A stretch of 29,461 bases of DNA from an uncultured Nitrososphaera sp. (GTDB taxonomy: Archaea; Thermoproteota; Nitrososphaeria; Nitrososphaerales; Nitrososphaeraceae), in contig NZ_CAMLDP010000014.1 in the NCBI RefSeq assembly GCF_946478925.1, forward strand, positions 1 to 29,461, in the 5' to 3' direction. The notes beneath the pieces are model-generated. The model ran no database searches and had not been told where the DNA came from. It saw only the letters and a list, made by a program, of their open reading frames with translations. Positions within the stretch are counted from its first letter, which is position 1. Each line of letters starts with the position of its first letter. Shown piece by piece: positions 7,567-15,013 of this stretch. A program made the position numbers and the translations under genes.

Positions 7567-8226
7567 TTGGATCTAGAGAGCTTTGTAGCCGACGTCACGT
7601 CCCTTGCAGACAGGATGGCCGCCGGCGAGCCTGAGGAAAACGTCCAGAGGCTTGACTTTGTACGGACGCGGCTGATAGACCTCTACCAGAGAAACCTGGT
7701 CAAGATAAACCACTCGGCTATGGAGCTTGTGTGCGCCAAGCACCTCATCCGCGACGGCTACTCTGTAGACGTCGAAAAGCAGCTGACCGACATACTCGTG
7801 TGCGATGTCTATGCGACCAAGGGGGACGGAGTCGCACTCGTGGAGATAGAGACCGGATTCATCCCGCCAGAGCACGCACTCGACCCTCTTTCATATTACG
7901 CGGCAAGGATTGCAAGCAAGGTTGCGAGATACAGCAAGCACTCCAACAAGTTCGTCCTTGCTACTCCTCCAGTAAGCATCCTGCCGATACCAAACCTGTT
8001 CCGGCGCCCGCCCCGGAACAGGACTGCTGAAGAGGTAAAGGAGGTCAAGGCGCTGTGCGACAGGTACTATTCAAACCCGCCGGTCGCAGAGGAGGACATC
8101 CTCAACGCGCACCTCCACATGGTCTACATCATCAACATCGACGCCGGCAGGGTGGTGGAGATGGACATCGACTCGTACCTGGAAAGGGTGGGCGATATGC
8201 TTGCAAAGGGAATGGCCGGCATCTAG
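7567..8226 (+). CDS. PD-(D/E)XK nuclease-fold-like protein, 219 aa
   Basis: The N-terminal third is helical. The centre has the order helix with Glu53 (HSAMELVCAKHLIRDGYSV), strand with Asp75 (QLTDILVCDVYA), and a strand VALVEIETGF with Glu93/Glu95. This resembles the core of restriction-endonuclease-like (PD-(D/E)XK) folds, where a helix Glu, a strand Asp and a (D/E)XK strand bind metal. The usual Lys is replaced (EIE), so nuclease activity is uncertain. A later helix (SYYAARIASKVARYSKHSNKFVLA) and a Pro-rich segment follow. TTG 7567 is the first start in frame, with a TATA-like ctttaaggta ~32 nt upstream (7530-7539). It converges on the XPB-like helicase with a shared CTAG stop. A DNA-repair link to the helicase is possible but unproven. 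Confidence 0.7.
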   Translation: MDLESFVADVTSLADRMAAGEPEENVQRLDFVRTRLIDLYQRNLVKINHSAMELVCAKHLIRDGYSVDVEKQLTDILVCDVYATKGDGVALVEIETGFIPPEHALDPLSYYAARIASKVARYSKHSNKFVLATPPVSILPIPNLFRRPPRNRTAEEVKEVKALCDRYYSNPPVAEEDILNAHLHMVYIINIDAGRVVEMDIDSYLERVGDMLAKGMAGI

Positions 8227-9527
8227 AGTATCGTCTTTTGCCCGCGCGTCGGCCTGTTCTTGCCGCTACCGCGGGGCGCCTTTGTCCTGCCGCCCTCTTC
8301 GCTTGACTTTTCAATAGCCGCGTTTACCATCTTTACTATGTTCTTGTCCTTTGTGTCCCGGACGTGCACCACGTAGACTAGCGCGTGCTCTTTTCCTTCC
8401 GCCTTTCTCACCACGCGGCCTATCCTCTGCGCGACGCGGTTTGCGTTTGCCGCGCTTGCGAGGATTATCGCTATTCCCACCTGCGGCACGTCGTAGCCTA
8501 TCTCCAGCGTGTGCACCGACAAGAGAGGATAATAGTCGCTGCCCCAGCTTTCAAGGATCTCTTCGCGCTCGTACCTCGGCACGCCGTTGTGTATCGTCCT
8601 TGCCGGGATGCCCGACTACTCTAACATGTCGCGCAGCTGCTGTATCGAGTCGACGGTCTCGCTAAATATCATCACGCGTTCCTTTGGGTGCTGCTTTACA
8701 ATGTCTACTGCCGCATACAGCTTTTGCTTTGTAGAGCTGAGAAGCTCCTTTCGCTTGCGCACCATCGCAAACCACTGCTTGGCCAAGGAGCCTCGCGCTC
8801 CTCCGCGCATCAGCATCGTTGTCATCCTCGCAGGGTCGTACACCTGAAGTTTCCTTGAAATTTCCTTTATCGCATTGCTTGCCTCGTCGTAGATTCTCTG
8901 CTCGTCGTCGGTGAATTTCACTTCCACTTCCTTTACGACCGGTCTTGCGAGCCTGCCGTCTGACACGGCATCCTTTATCATGTATTTTTTCACGGGCGGG
9001 GCGACTACCAGTATCGTGCCGTAGCGCGGGTCGCCCTCGTCGATGGTCGCAGTCAGCCCAAGTATTGCCTTGCCGGGGTCCTCCACTATCACGTCAAATA
9101 TCCTGTCAAATTCCACCGCGGTCTCGCTCACGAGGTGGACCTCGTCAAGCACCACCATGTCCGCCTGCCTCACAAGGTCAAAATTGTTGATGACGCTCTG
9201 GTACGTGCTTATCGTTATCTCCCTTGCGTCCTTGCGCTCGCCGTAATAGGTGCCGATTGCGTCCTCGTCGATGCCGTAGCTGCGAAGGCGTTTGATGTTC
9301 TGACCGATTAGCACAATCCTAGGCACGATGAACAGCACCGCGTACCTCTTTTTGCCGGAATTGACGGCAGCGCGCCTTGCACACTCCCACGCAATCTCTG
9401 TCTTGCCGGTGCCCGTGCTGAATATCACTGACCCTCTGCAGCCGTTCTGCATCCAAGCCTCTGCCGCCTCTAGCTGGTCCCTCTTTAGCTCAAAGGGAAA
9501 CTGGAGGCTTGCTATGGCCGGCGACAA
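8223..9527 (-). pseudogene. XPB/SF2-type DNA helicase interrupted by an in-frame TAG
   Basis: Read through, the gene encodes a ~434-residue superfamily 2 helicase of the XPB/Ssl2 kind. Visible elements are a Q-motif-like FELKRDQLEAAEAW, Walker A STGTGKTE (37-44), motif II DEVH (128-131), motif III LTAT (158-161), IFSETVDS (motif IV) and, after the interruption, motifs V/VI HTLEIGYDVP and QRIGRVVRKAEGK. The frame is intact except for a TAG at 8616-8618 after residue 303, inside ...RDMLE-stop-SGIPARTIHNG. A GTG at 8582 could start the second half separately. TTG 9527 has a TATA-like element ~31 nt upstream, shared with tsr3. The product would unwind DNA in repair or transcription. Possible explanations: sequencing error, recent nonsense mutation, recoding, or genuinely split subunits. 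It ends in CTAG shared with the convergent nuclease-fold gene. Confidence 0.75.
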
Positions 9528-9554
9528 TATACGTATGCAGGTCTGACTTGCACC

Positions 9555-9565
9555 ACTAAAAACTT
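9555..9565. promoter_or_regulatory. Shared bidirectional TATA element
   Basis: The AT-rich taaaaacttta lies about 25 nt before the tsr3 ATG (9584) on the plus strand and about 31 nt before the helicase TTG (9527) on the minus strand. The 56-nt divergent gap contains no second good TATA box, so one element may drive both genes. Confidence 0.5.
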
Positions 9566-9583
9566 TAATGGTGTAATAGGGCC

Positions 9584-10099
9584 ATGCTGCACGTGAAGCC
9601 GCAGGTCTACATGATGCGCCAGGACGACCCGTTCAAGTGCACTGCGGCAAAGCTTGCGAAATTCCGGATAGCCGAGCCCGTAAAGTTCATACACAGAGAC
9701 GCAATAGTGCTGAACCCGTTTTCAGAGACTTTGCTCACTAAAAATGACGCAGAAATTGCACGCTCTGTTTGCGCCGTGGACTGTTCGTGGGAGAGGGCCG
9801 ACGACGTCGCCAAGCACCAGAGGGTGTTTTCTGCCGGCATAGGGCGCAGGCTGCCGGCCATGCTTGCGGCAAACCCGACAAACTATGCAAAACTCGGCAA
9901 GCTGTCAAGCGCGGAGGCTCTTGCGGGGGCGCTGTACATCCTCGGCGACAAGCAGCTAGCAGCAGAAATCATGAACAAGTTCAAGTGGGGACACACGTTT
10001 CTTGAACTTAACGGAGAACTGCTTGAGGATTATTCAAATGCCGAGACGCAGGAGCAGATGATGCAGACAGAGCTAGAGTATTTTCCAAACTTAAAATAG
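9584..10099 (+). CDS. tsr3: Tsr3, rRNA aminocarboxypropyltransferase (DUF367), 171 aa
   Basis: A full-length match to the Tsr3/DUF367 family: DDPFKCTAAKLAKF near the N-terminus, VLNPFSETLLTKND, the core AVDCSWERADD, RRLPAMLAANPTNYAKLGKLSSAEALA and KWGHTFLELNGELLEDY. Tsr3 transfers the 3-amino-3-carboxypropyl group of S-adenosylmethionine to an N1-methylpseudouridine of small-subunit rRNA (helix 31), a late step of ribosome maturation. Length is typical of archaeal members. ATG 9584 is leaderless behind the shared TATA element. The gene runs straight into the RNase P RNA: the TATA box for that RNA overlaps the last Tsr3 codons and its stop. The region thus pairs two RNA-maturation functions. 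Confidence 0.92.
   Translation: MLHVKPQVYMMRQDDPFKCTAAKLAKFRIAEPVKFIHRDAIVLNPFSETLLTKNDAEIARSVCAVDCSWERADDVAKHQRVFSAGIGRRLPAMLAANPTNYAKLGKLSSAEALAGALYILGDKQLAAEIMNKFKWGHTFLELNGELLEDYSNAETQEQMMQTELEYFPNLK
10090..10097 (+). promoter_or_regulatory. TATA box of RNase P RNA gene inside the tsr3 3' end
   Basis: cttaaaat spans the final Leu-Lys codons of tsr3 and the first base of its stop, centred ~24-26 nt before the RNase P RNA 5' end estimated from the P1 stem. Confidence 0.55.
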
Positions 10100-10117
10100 C
10101 AAGTCGCATCAATACGT

Positions 10118-10403
10118 GTTGCGAGCCAGCGGGCGGGCGACTCGAAAGAGAGGAAACTCCTCCCTCGCTGCAGGCACCCGAATTGGCGACAATTAGCCGG
10201 AGACGGCTGGCGACGGAACAGAAAAGATATCCGGTCGGGGCGATACGGTGATGGCGAAAGCCTGAGGTTTCCGATACCGGAATGAAACTGCCGACCCGGG
10301 TGGAGCAAGGCCAAACAGAGCGCAAGGGTCCTGCACCTGCTCAGGTTGGCTGCTCAGCGGAATCCCGCCTAGAACAGAAGGAGGGTTACGGCTGGCACGC
10401 ACA
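10118..10403 (+). ncRNA. rnpB: RNase P RNA (archaeal type A-like)
   Basis: Catalytic RNA that removes 5' leaders from pre-tRNAs together with the archaeal Rpp proteins. The two ends pair as helix P1: tgttgcgagccagc at 10117-10130 with gctggcacgcaca at 10391-10403. The conserved CR-I/P4 region gaggaaactcctccc (from ~10151) is matched by the 3' CR-V element with acagaaggagggttacg (from ~10373), in the arrangement RNase P RNAs share. Internal segments typical of the specificity domain are seen, such as gatggcgaaagcc and the ggagcaaggccaaacagag stretch. The length (~286 nt) is normal for archaea. It has its own TATA box in the tsr3 tail and a T6 run directly after P1. The exact ends are estimated from P1 pairing. 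Confidence 0.9.
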
Positions 10404-10414
10404 TTATTTTTTCT
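10404..10414 (+). terminator. T-run after RNase P RNA
   Basis: A run of six T (10407-10412) follows the P1 3' strand directly, as expected for archaeal oligo-U termination of a structured RNA. Confidence 0.5.
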
Positions 10415-10495
10415 TGGGCGTCTCTATTAGTAAATGAATGTAATTGCTATAATCATAATATTTATCTAAAACAGGCGAATAGCACCAACAAACCC

Positions 10496-10867
10496 TTGTC
10501 AAAGCCAAATACTGCAGATAAGATTATTCGTGCCGATAATATCAAGAAGGCGTTCGAACAGCTTGATTTTCTAGATCAGTCTACAACAGAAATAATAATC
10601 AGAAGCATCGAGCACAATGAGATTACTCTTGATGACGAGCATCATTATTCAATAATTGACATTGAACATCAGCTAAGCAAAATTCTTGGCGAGCACGCGG
10701 CGCGGCTTATTGTTTCAAGATTACAAAGTGGCAGTCAAGGGCTAAAATCAATAGCACTTGCATCAATGCCCATTGCAACTTTGTCTTTCTCTTGTGTGGC
10801 TACTACTTGTGCCTGTGTTATTTGCGAATTTTTCTGCAAATGCACTACTGCAATGACAATGGTCTGA
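10496..10867 (+). CDS. Small protein with helical N-terminus and Cys-rich hydrophobic tail, 123 aa
   Basis: Residues 1-80 are charged and helical (KAFEQLDFLDQSTTEIIIRSIEH, then IDIEHQLSKILGEHAARLIVSRL). Residues 84-123 are quite different: small, hydrophobic and uncharged apart from Glu111 and Lys115, with six Cys at 100, 105, 107, 110, 114 and 116. The start is TTG 10496 with a TATA-like tttatc ~30 nt upstream. The gene and its flanks (10404-10900) are clearly AT-richer than their neighbours, hinting at a different origin. I do not recognise the family. The leader-plus-Cys-rich-tail layout could be a lipidated or membrane-embedded tail, a metal site, or a peptide precursor; no modification enzyme is adjacent, so the last is speculative. 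Confidence 0.6.
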   Translation: MSKPNTADKIIRADNIKKAFEQLDFLDQSTTEIIIRSIEHNEITLDDEHHYSIIDIEHQLSKILGEHAARLIVSRLQSGSQGLKSIALASMPIATLSFSCVATTCACVICEFFCKCTTAMTMV

Positions 10868-10984
10868 AGAAGATACAGCGACTTTTTTTGCTTAAACGCA
10901 CATTATTATTTTGGGGATTATGACTGGTATGCGCATTTACAACCCAAGCGTTATTACGCACTACGACGCCGGAGCAGCAGAGCA

Positions 10985-11305
10985 ATGGCCCGCCCAAGGA
11001 TGATAAAAATCGACTTTTACGTGCCCACGAAAACAAAGGACGGCAAGGACATCGACCCCGAAAAGGTGGACGACATCATAAACCAGATCTGGCCAAAGTA
11101 TCACGGAGGCACAAAACTGACCGGTACTGGCTATTACCGTGCCAAGTCGGGCAAAGACGAAGTGACTGAAAGCTATTTGCTATCAATAATTACGGGGTAC
11201 GGCAGGCCCCTCAAGGCAGACCTGAAAAAGTTCAAGGAAAAGATAAGGGATGAGCTCTGTCAGGAAACCGTCCTGATAACTTGGCACTTCATCACCGTCT
11301 CATAG
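10985..11305 (+). CDS. Hypothetical small protein, 106 aa
   Basis: An alpha/beta-looking protein starting ARPRMIKIDFYVPTK, followed by an acidic/Lys helix (DPEKVDDIINQIWPKY), a Gly/Thr turn (GGTKLTGTGYY), and a helix LKADLKKFKEKIRDELCQETV ending in a strand VLITWHFITVS. It has one Cys and no membrane segment. ATG 10985 is used; an internal ATG 15 nt later is an alternative. A weak TATA-like ttatta near 10949-10955 lies ~33 nt upstream. The family is not recognised; codon use fits the host better than the gene before it. Confidence 0.6.
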   Translation: MARPRMIKIDFYVPTKTKDGKDIDPEKVDDIINQIWPKYHGGTKLTGTGYYRAKSGKDEVTESYLLSIITGYGRPLKADLKKFKEKIRDELCQETVLITWHFITVS

Positions 11306-11371
11306 GACTACAGAAGCATGTTCTTTGATCTTGATAGCTAAAGTTTATCAATTAGATAGCTCTAATCTTAC

Positions 11372-11542
11372 TTGGTGGCGCAAAAAAGCTCCGAGGACGA
11401 AAGGGCGAAAAAGCCCGTCAGGCACCAGTTTGACGACGAAAAACTGGAGAACATGGTGCGCTACTACAACCTTCAAGACAACTATGAATCGCTCCTGCGC
11501 TACATAAAGCGCCGCGGCCTTGTCGATGGCGACTCGGAATAA
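11372..11542 (+). CDS. Small charged protein, ~56 aa
   Basis: A short ORF from TTG 11372 (or GTG 11375) reading VAQKSSEDERAKKPV..., then DDEKLENMVRYYNLQDNY and SLLRYIKRRGLVDGDSE. It is highly charged with a central pair of helices, and no Cys or membrane segment. Evidence that it is real: a TATA-like gtttatc (11343-11349) ~26 nt upstream, host-like codon use with G/C third positions, and no better ORF on either strand. It may be a small regulator or a helical adaptor; function unknown. Confidence 0.55.
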   Translation: MVAQKSSEDERAKKPVRHQFDDEKLENMVRYYNLQDNYESLLRYIKRRGLVDGDSE

Positions 11543-11582
11543 TAATAACTATAATATCATCCTCTAGGTTCTGTTCTATCCT

Positions 11583-11963
11583 GTGCGCGTCATCGTTGCA
11601 ATAGCCATTTCTGCCGCAATAGGCGTCGCGTTTGCCGGCTATTTCGCATACACGTGGCTGACAAGACCGCAGTTTGCACTCGAAGTGGACGCGACCCGGG
11701 ACACCACCGACATCTCTGGCACGCTCTACCGCATAAGGGTGGTTAACGTGGGCGTTGAGCGCCTGACAAACGTCTCGGCAGAGATGGGAGTCGGCGACAT
11801 ACAGACCAAGGACTTTTTGGAGCCCGGCCAGACATACTACTTCTACCCAAATCCGGACACGCTTGCGCCGACAATCAAGGTCACGTCGGACCAGGGAATC
11901 AAGGTCGTAACTGACTATCGCACGCCAACGAAGGTGCTCGGCCTTCCGGGCGGCGGAAGATAG
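11583..11963 (+). CDS. Membrane-anchored or secreted small protein, 126 aa
   Basis: GTG 11583 begins a hydrophobic N-terminal helix (IVAIAISAAIGVAFAGYFAYTWL, residues 4-26) that acts as a signal anchor. It is followed by an extracytoplasmic beta-rich domain: FALEVDATRDTTDISGTLYRI, VVNVGVERLTNVSAEMGVG, and QTYYFYPNPDTLAPTIKV. The pattern of alternating strands with a VVNxGxxxLTNV stretch resembles small Ig-like or CARDB-type domains (inference). A TATA-like ctataatatc sits ~28 nt before the start. Monocistronic. No catalytic motif seen. Confidence 0.65.
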   Translation: MRVIVAIAISAAIGVAFAGYFAYTWLTRPQFALEVDATRDTTDISGTLYRIRVVNVGVERLTNVSAEMGVGDIQTKDFLEPGQTYYFYPNPDTLAPTIKVTSDQGIKVVTDYRTPTKVLGLPGGGR

Positions 11964-12011
11964 AGCGAGATAGAGTATAAATGGACACGTGCGCCCATTG
12001 TTTTTGGGCGC

Positions 12012-12971
12012 TTGACGACACTCCTTTTTGACCGGTCTGCAAGGTCTGCCGCGCTTGCAGACAAGTACGGCTACAGCGAATGGCTCGTGGGGAGGTTTTT
12101 GCAATACGTGCCAGACGTCGAGCGATTTATGGAAAAGCTGGAACAAAAGCCTTCGCAATACATACGCGTCAATACGCTCAAGACAAACAGGGACGACCTT
12201 GAAAGGAGGCTCGTCGCAAAAGGGTTTTCGCTTGAACATACAGTTCTTTCGGAAGTGCTTAAAGTGACAAAGGCGCCCATGGCGACAGGCGCCACCAACG
12301 AGTATCTCTTGGGCCACTATTACATACAGGACCTAAGCTCGTGCATGGCAGTCGAGGCGCTGGACGTACAGGGGGGCCAGTCGGTGCTGGATATGGCGGC
12401 CGCGCCGGGAGGCAAGACGACCCATATTGCGCAGAGGATGCAAAACACAGGCTCTATAGTCGCACTAGAACCAAACCAAAAGAGGGCAAGGTCGATGTCA
12501 TTCAACCTCGACCGCCTTGGAGTAGCAAACACGTGCATACTGTATGCTGACGCGCTTGCCGCAACCAATCTTGGCAAGTTTGACAGGGTGCTCCTCGACG
12601 CGCCGTGCAGCTGCGAAGGGGTGATAGCAAAAGACAAGACGAGAAAGACGAGCCACAGGCCGGAGGACGTGGACTATTGCGCGGGCCGGCAGGAAAAGAT
12701 GCTTGAAGCGGCAATTGGCGCCTGCAAGAGCGGCGGGATAGTGGTCTATTCGACGTGCTCTTTTGCGCCAGAGGAAAACGAGATGGTGGTCGACAGGATG
12801 GTACGCAAGTTTGGCGTGTCAGTCGAGCCCGTGCCGCATGGAAGCGAGGGGCTTGCCTCCTTTGGAAACATGGAATTTGAAAAAAGAGTCAGAAACGCAA
12901 GGCGTTTTTACCCGCACGTACACGACACGACAGGCTTTTTCGTCGCAAGGATGAAGGTGCTGCCATCATAA
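12012..12971 (+). CDS. NSUN/RsmB-type RNA cytosine-C5 methyltransferase, 319 aa
   Basis: NOL1/NOP2/Sun-family enzyme that methylates C5 of cytosine in tRNA or rRNA using S-adenosylmethionine. Visible: an N-terminal RNA-binding part with the family's QYIRVNTLKTNRDDLERRL and YIQDLSSCMAVEAL, the SAM loop LDMAAAPGGKT (~126-136), VALEPNQKRA, the motif IV DAPCSCEG with Cys199 (release base), and motif VI VVYSTCSFAPEENE with Cys249 (covalent nucleophile). Both catalytic Cys are present, so it should be active. The start is TTG 12012. The next gene, a PUA-domain protein, begins on the last base of its stop codon (TAATG), implying co-expression and probably joint RNA recognition. Confidence 0.93.
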   Translation: MTTLLFDRSARSAALADKYGYSEWLVGRFLQYVPDVERFMEKLEQKPSQYIRVNTLKTNRDDLERRLVAKGFSLEHTVLSEVLKVTKAPMATGATNEYLLGHYYIQDLSSCMAVEALDVQGGQSVLDMAAAPGGKTTHIAQRMQNTGSIVALEPNQKRARSMSFNLDRLGVANTCILYADALAATNLGKFDRVLLDAPCSCEGVIAKDKTRKTSHRPEDVDYCAGRQEKMLEAAIGACKSGGIVVYSTCSFAPEENEMVVDRMVRKFGVSVEPVPHGSEGLASFGNMEFEKRVRNARRFYPHVHDTTGFFVARMKVLPS

Positions 12972-13561
12972 TGACGTTCCGCGAATTGACGCGTCAGGAA
13001 CAGACACTCCTCAACAGGGCGCTTGACAGGTGGGGCGTGTTTGAAGCTCTAAAAGGGCAGGCGTTTCTCATGCACGGAAAAGGCAAGGTCTGCCTGCTGT
13101 CACCCGAACTTGAAGACATTGTCCTGAAGGTGCAGCCGGATATGGCCGGCCTTGCCGTGGGCGACCTTGGCAAGAAGAAGCAGTTTGCGCCTACGCTTGC
13201 CGGGGCGAGCCTTTTCGCGCGCGCAGCCGGCGGCAGGGGAAACAAATACTATGTCCAAGTCGGGGAAAACGCTGAAAAACTGGTGCTGTACGGCCGGGAC
13301 GTGATGGGCGATTCTGTAGTAGAGGCGTCAGCCGAGCTTGGCGAGAACGAGCTCGTGATAATCCTGAATGCCCGGGGCGAGGCGATAGGGATAGGCCGGA
13401 CGCGCTTTTTCGGCAGGTCGCTCTTACAAAAAGGGCGGGTGACGATAACCACGGTTAAAGACGCGGGCAGTTATCTGCGCGACGAGGATGGCGGCGGAGC
13501 TGGAGAAGAGGAAGAACGGGCAAAGATGGCAGCGGCCGCGGGGCAGTCGAAAAGGGCCTAG
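12971..13561 (+). CDS. PUA-domain RNA-binding protein (NIP7-like), 196 aa
   Basis: The N-terminal ~90 residues (RELTRQEQTLLNRALDRWG, MHGKGKVCLLSPELEDIVL, FAPTLAGASLFARA) look like the pre-PUA domain of NIP7/archaeal PUA proteins. Residues ~95-165 are a PUA domain with the signature LYGRDVMGDSVVEASAELGENELVIILNARGEAIGIGRT (split in the sequence by short turns). The last 30 residues are a Gly/Glu/Ala-rich tail. It begins at the 1-nt overlap with the NSUN methyltransferase stop, so the two form an operon. It probably helps target RNA in rRNA or tRNA modification (inference). Its TAG stop sits in CTAG, shared with the convergent small HTH gene. Confidence 0.85.
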   Translation: MTFRELTRQEQTLLNRALDRWGVFEALKGQAFLMHGKGKVCLLSPELEDIVLKVQPDMAGLAVGDLGKKKQFAPTLAGASLFARAAGGRGNKYYVQVGENAEKLVLYGRDVMGDSVVEASAELGENELVIILNARGEAIGIGRTRFFGRSLLQKGRVTITTVKDAGSYLRDEDGGGAGEEEERAKMAAAAGQSKRA

Positions 13562-13713
13562 CTAGCCTCTATCGACACGTTTCTGAGGACAGATGCCACG
13601 TAATCTGCCGTGGTGTCCAGCTCCTCCGTTATGGACTGGATGGACATTCCGCTGTCGTACAGCTCGAAGATGCGCTCGTCAAGGTCGTATTTGGCCTCTT
13701 CTTCTGTTCTCAT
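13558..13713 (-). CDS. Small helix-turn-helix-like protein, 51 aa
   Basis: The acidic N-terminus MRTEEEAKYDLDERIFELY is followed by a compact helix-turn-helix-like stretch: DSGMSIQSITEELDTTADYV then ASVLRNVSIEAS. The pattern (helix, Gly-turn, helix with SIQSI/ITEEL, then recognition helix TTADYVASVLR) matches the small single-domain HTH proteins common in archaea. It may be a DNA-binding regulator, but the negative charge makes DNA binding less certain. The ATG at 13713 is the only good start; the stop overlaps the PUA gene through CTAG. Length and codon use support a genuine gene despite its size. Confidence 0.65.
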   Translation of the reverse strand: MRTEEEAKYDLDERIFELYDSGMSIQSITEELDTTADYVASVLRNVSIEAS

Positions 13714-13828
13714 TTGTTGCTACCAAGGTGGGGAATAGGCCGGTCGAATAATACGGGTATTGATCTATAAACTATGTACAAGCTTGTGAAATAAATTAAA
13801 GTGGTGGGAAGGCGCAGCTCTTCTCTTC

Positions 13829-14899
13829 TTACTTTCTGGCCTTGAACAGGATGAACACCGCGATGGCACCCATCATTCCACCGAGCACGAGGAGCACCTG
13901 GATGGGGAAGTTGCCTGACGACTGCGTTACACCTTCTGGTGCATCTGTGGTGACGAGCGCAACGTTGCCTCCGGTAGCTTGGTCAAGTTTGGCGTATCCT
14001 GCAATCTGGATCTGTCCGCTTGGGGCAGGCACTTGGGAGTGGAATTGCACCTGCGCTCCGCCGATGCTGGCGGTGGCATCCGACTCCTCTGGCTGGAACG
14101 TTCCTTCTCTGAAGCTGCTCTCCCCGAGCGAGTAGGTAGACACGACTTTTGCGGTGTTCTCAGCCGCGAAGAAGGATGACGTCTCGACGAGGCGTCCTGA
14201 CGGGTCAAAAAGAACGTGCCAAGTATTCATCGGCTGCTTGAACTTGTCAAAGTTGATGATGGATGGAGTGAACATGCTTGACGCCTGAGACTCGAATATC
14301 TGCTTGGCAAGGTCCTTGTGCAGCTTGTCTACGAGGTTTATTGGCTTTGTTATCTCTATCTGGCCTACATCTGGCGCAGTGAGCACTATTGGGTCTGTAA
14401 CGCTTAACCCCCTCCATTCAAGGTCAACAGCACTGCTGGTAGCGGTGGACTGGTTGCCACCACTATTGCCTCCGCTTATCACGAACTTCTCTATATTGGG
14501 CACAGCCTCGACCTTGACTGTCATGAGCGCGTTGTCGGGAAAGCCCCTGATGGTTCCAGTGTAGGTGATCGTCATGTTGGTGACCATTGCTGGACTCTGG
14601 GCCTGAAGCAGGGCCCTGTTAAACGCTGTAATAGCACTTGCTACGCCGTTGTCGGTGCTACTCGAATTACCTGACACGGTAAACTGGATGCGGTCCTGCT
14701 TGCCGTTAAGCTCCTGTGCAATGGCGCTGTCCGCCGGGTAGCGGAACGTGATGTTCTTGACTGCGATAAAGTGGGTTTCTCCCTTATCGACCTGTGGGAC
14801 CAAAACCGCGTTCATATCATTAGCAAAAGCGGCCGGGACAACACTGAACGCCAAAAGTGTGGCAAACAACGTCGCAACAACTACGGGTAACGACTTCAC
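13829..14899 (-). CDS. Secreted, C-terminally membrane-anchored surface protein, 356 aa
   Basis: GTG 14899 begins a Sec-type signal peptide (residues 1-26, VVVATLFATLLAFSVVPAAFA). The long extracytoplasmic part is rich in Ser, Thr, Asn and Gly with few Cys, and has several NxS/T sites for possible glycosylation. The end carries a transmembrane helix (VLLVLGGMMGAIAVFILF) plus a short basic stop-transfer KARK. This is the layout of a surface protein anchored by its C-terminus. A minus-strand TATA box (ttttataat, plus positions 14922-14930) lies ~27 nt upstream and fixes the GTG start. The family is not recognised; a lineage-specific envelope protein is likely. Monocistronic and divergent from cofD. 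Confidence 0.75.
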   Translation of the reverse strand: MKSLPVVVATLFATLLAFSVVPAAFANDMNAVLVPQVDKGETHFIAVKNITFRYPADSAIAQELNGKQDRIQFTVSGNSSSTDNGVASAITAFNRALLQAQSPAMVTNMTITYTGTIRGFPDNALMTVKVEAVPNIEKFVISGGNSGGNQSTATSSAVDLEWRGLSVTDPIVLTAPDVGQIEITKPINLVDKLHKDLAKQIFESQASSMFTPSIINFDKFKQPMNTWHVLFDPSGRLVETSSFFAAENTAKVVSTYSLGESSFREGTFQPEESDATASIGGAQVQFHSQVPAPSGQIQIAGYAKLDQATGGNVALVTTDAPEGVTQSSGNFPIQVLLVLGGMMGAIAVFILFKARK

Positions 14900-14980
14900 G
14901 AGAGAAAAGTGTCTTTGGCTGTTTTATAATCTTTATTGTGCTGTACACTAGAAGGTTGCGAATTAGTTGCGTCCGGCAGA

Positions 14981-14990
14981 TATAATAAAA
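14981..14990 (+). promoter_or_regulatory. TATA box deciding the cofD start
   Basis: tataataaaa is centred ~29 nt before TTG 15014. Since the CofD fold begins at that codon (LITILAGGTG), the promoter excludes the longer upstream reading frame. Confidence 0.7.
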
Positions 14991-15013
14991 CGAATTTTGC
15001 ATACTGTCCGCGT

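Noticed and set aside
8616..8618. Pyrrolysine or reassigned TAG
   Set aside because: TAG ends several neighbouring genes cleanly, and the pyrrolysine system is not known in this lineage.
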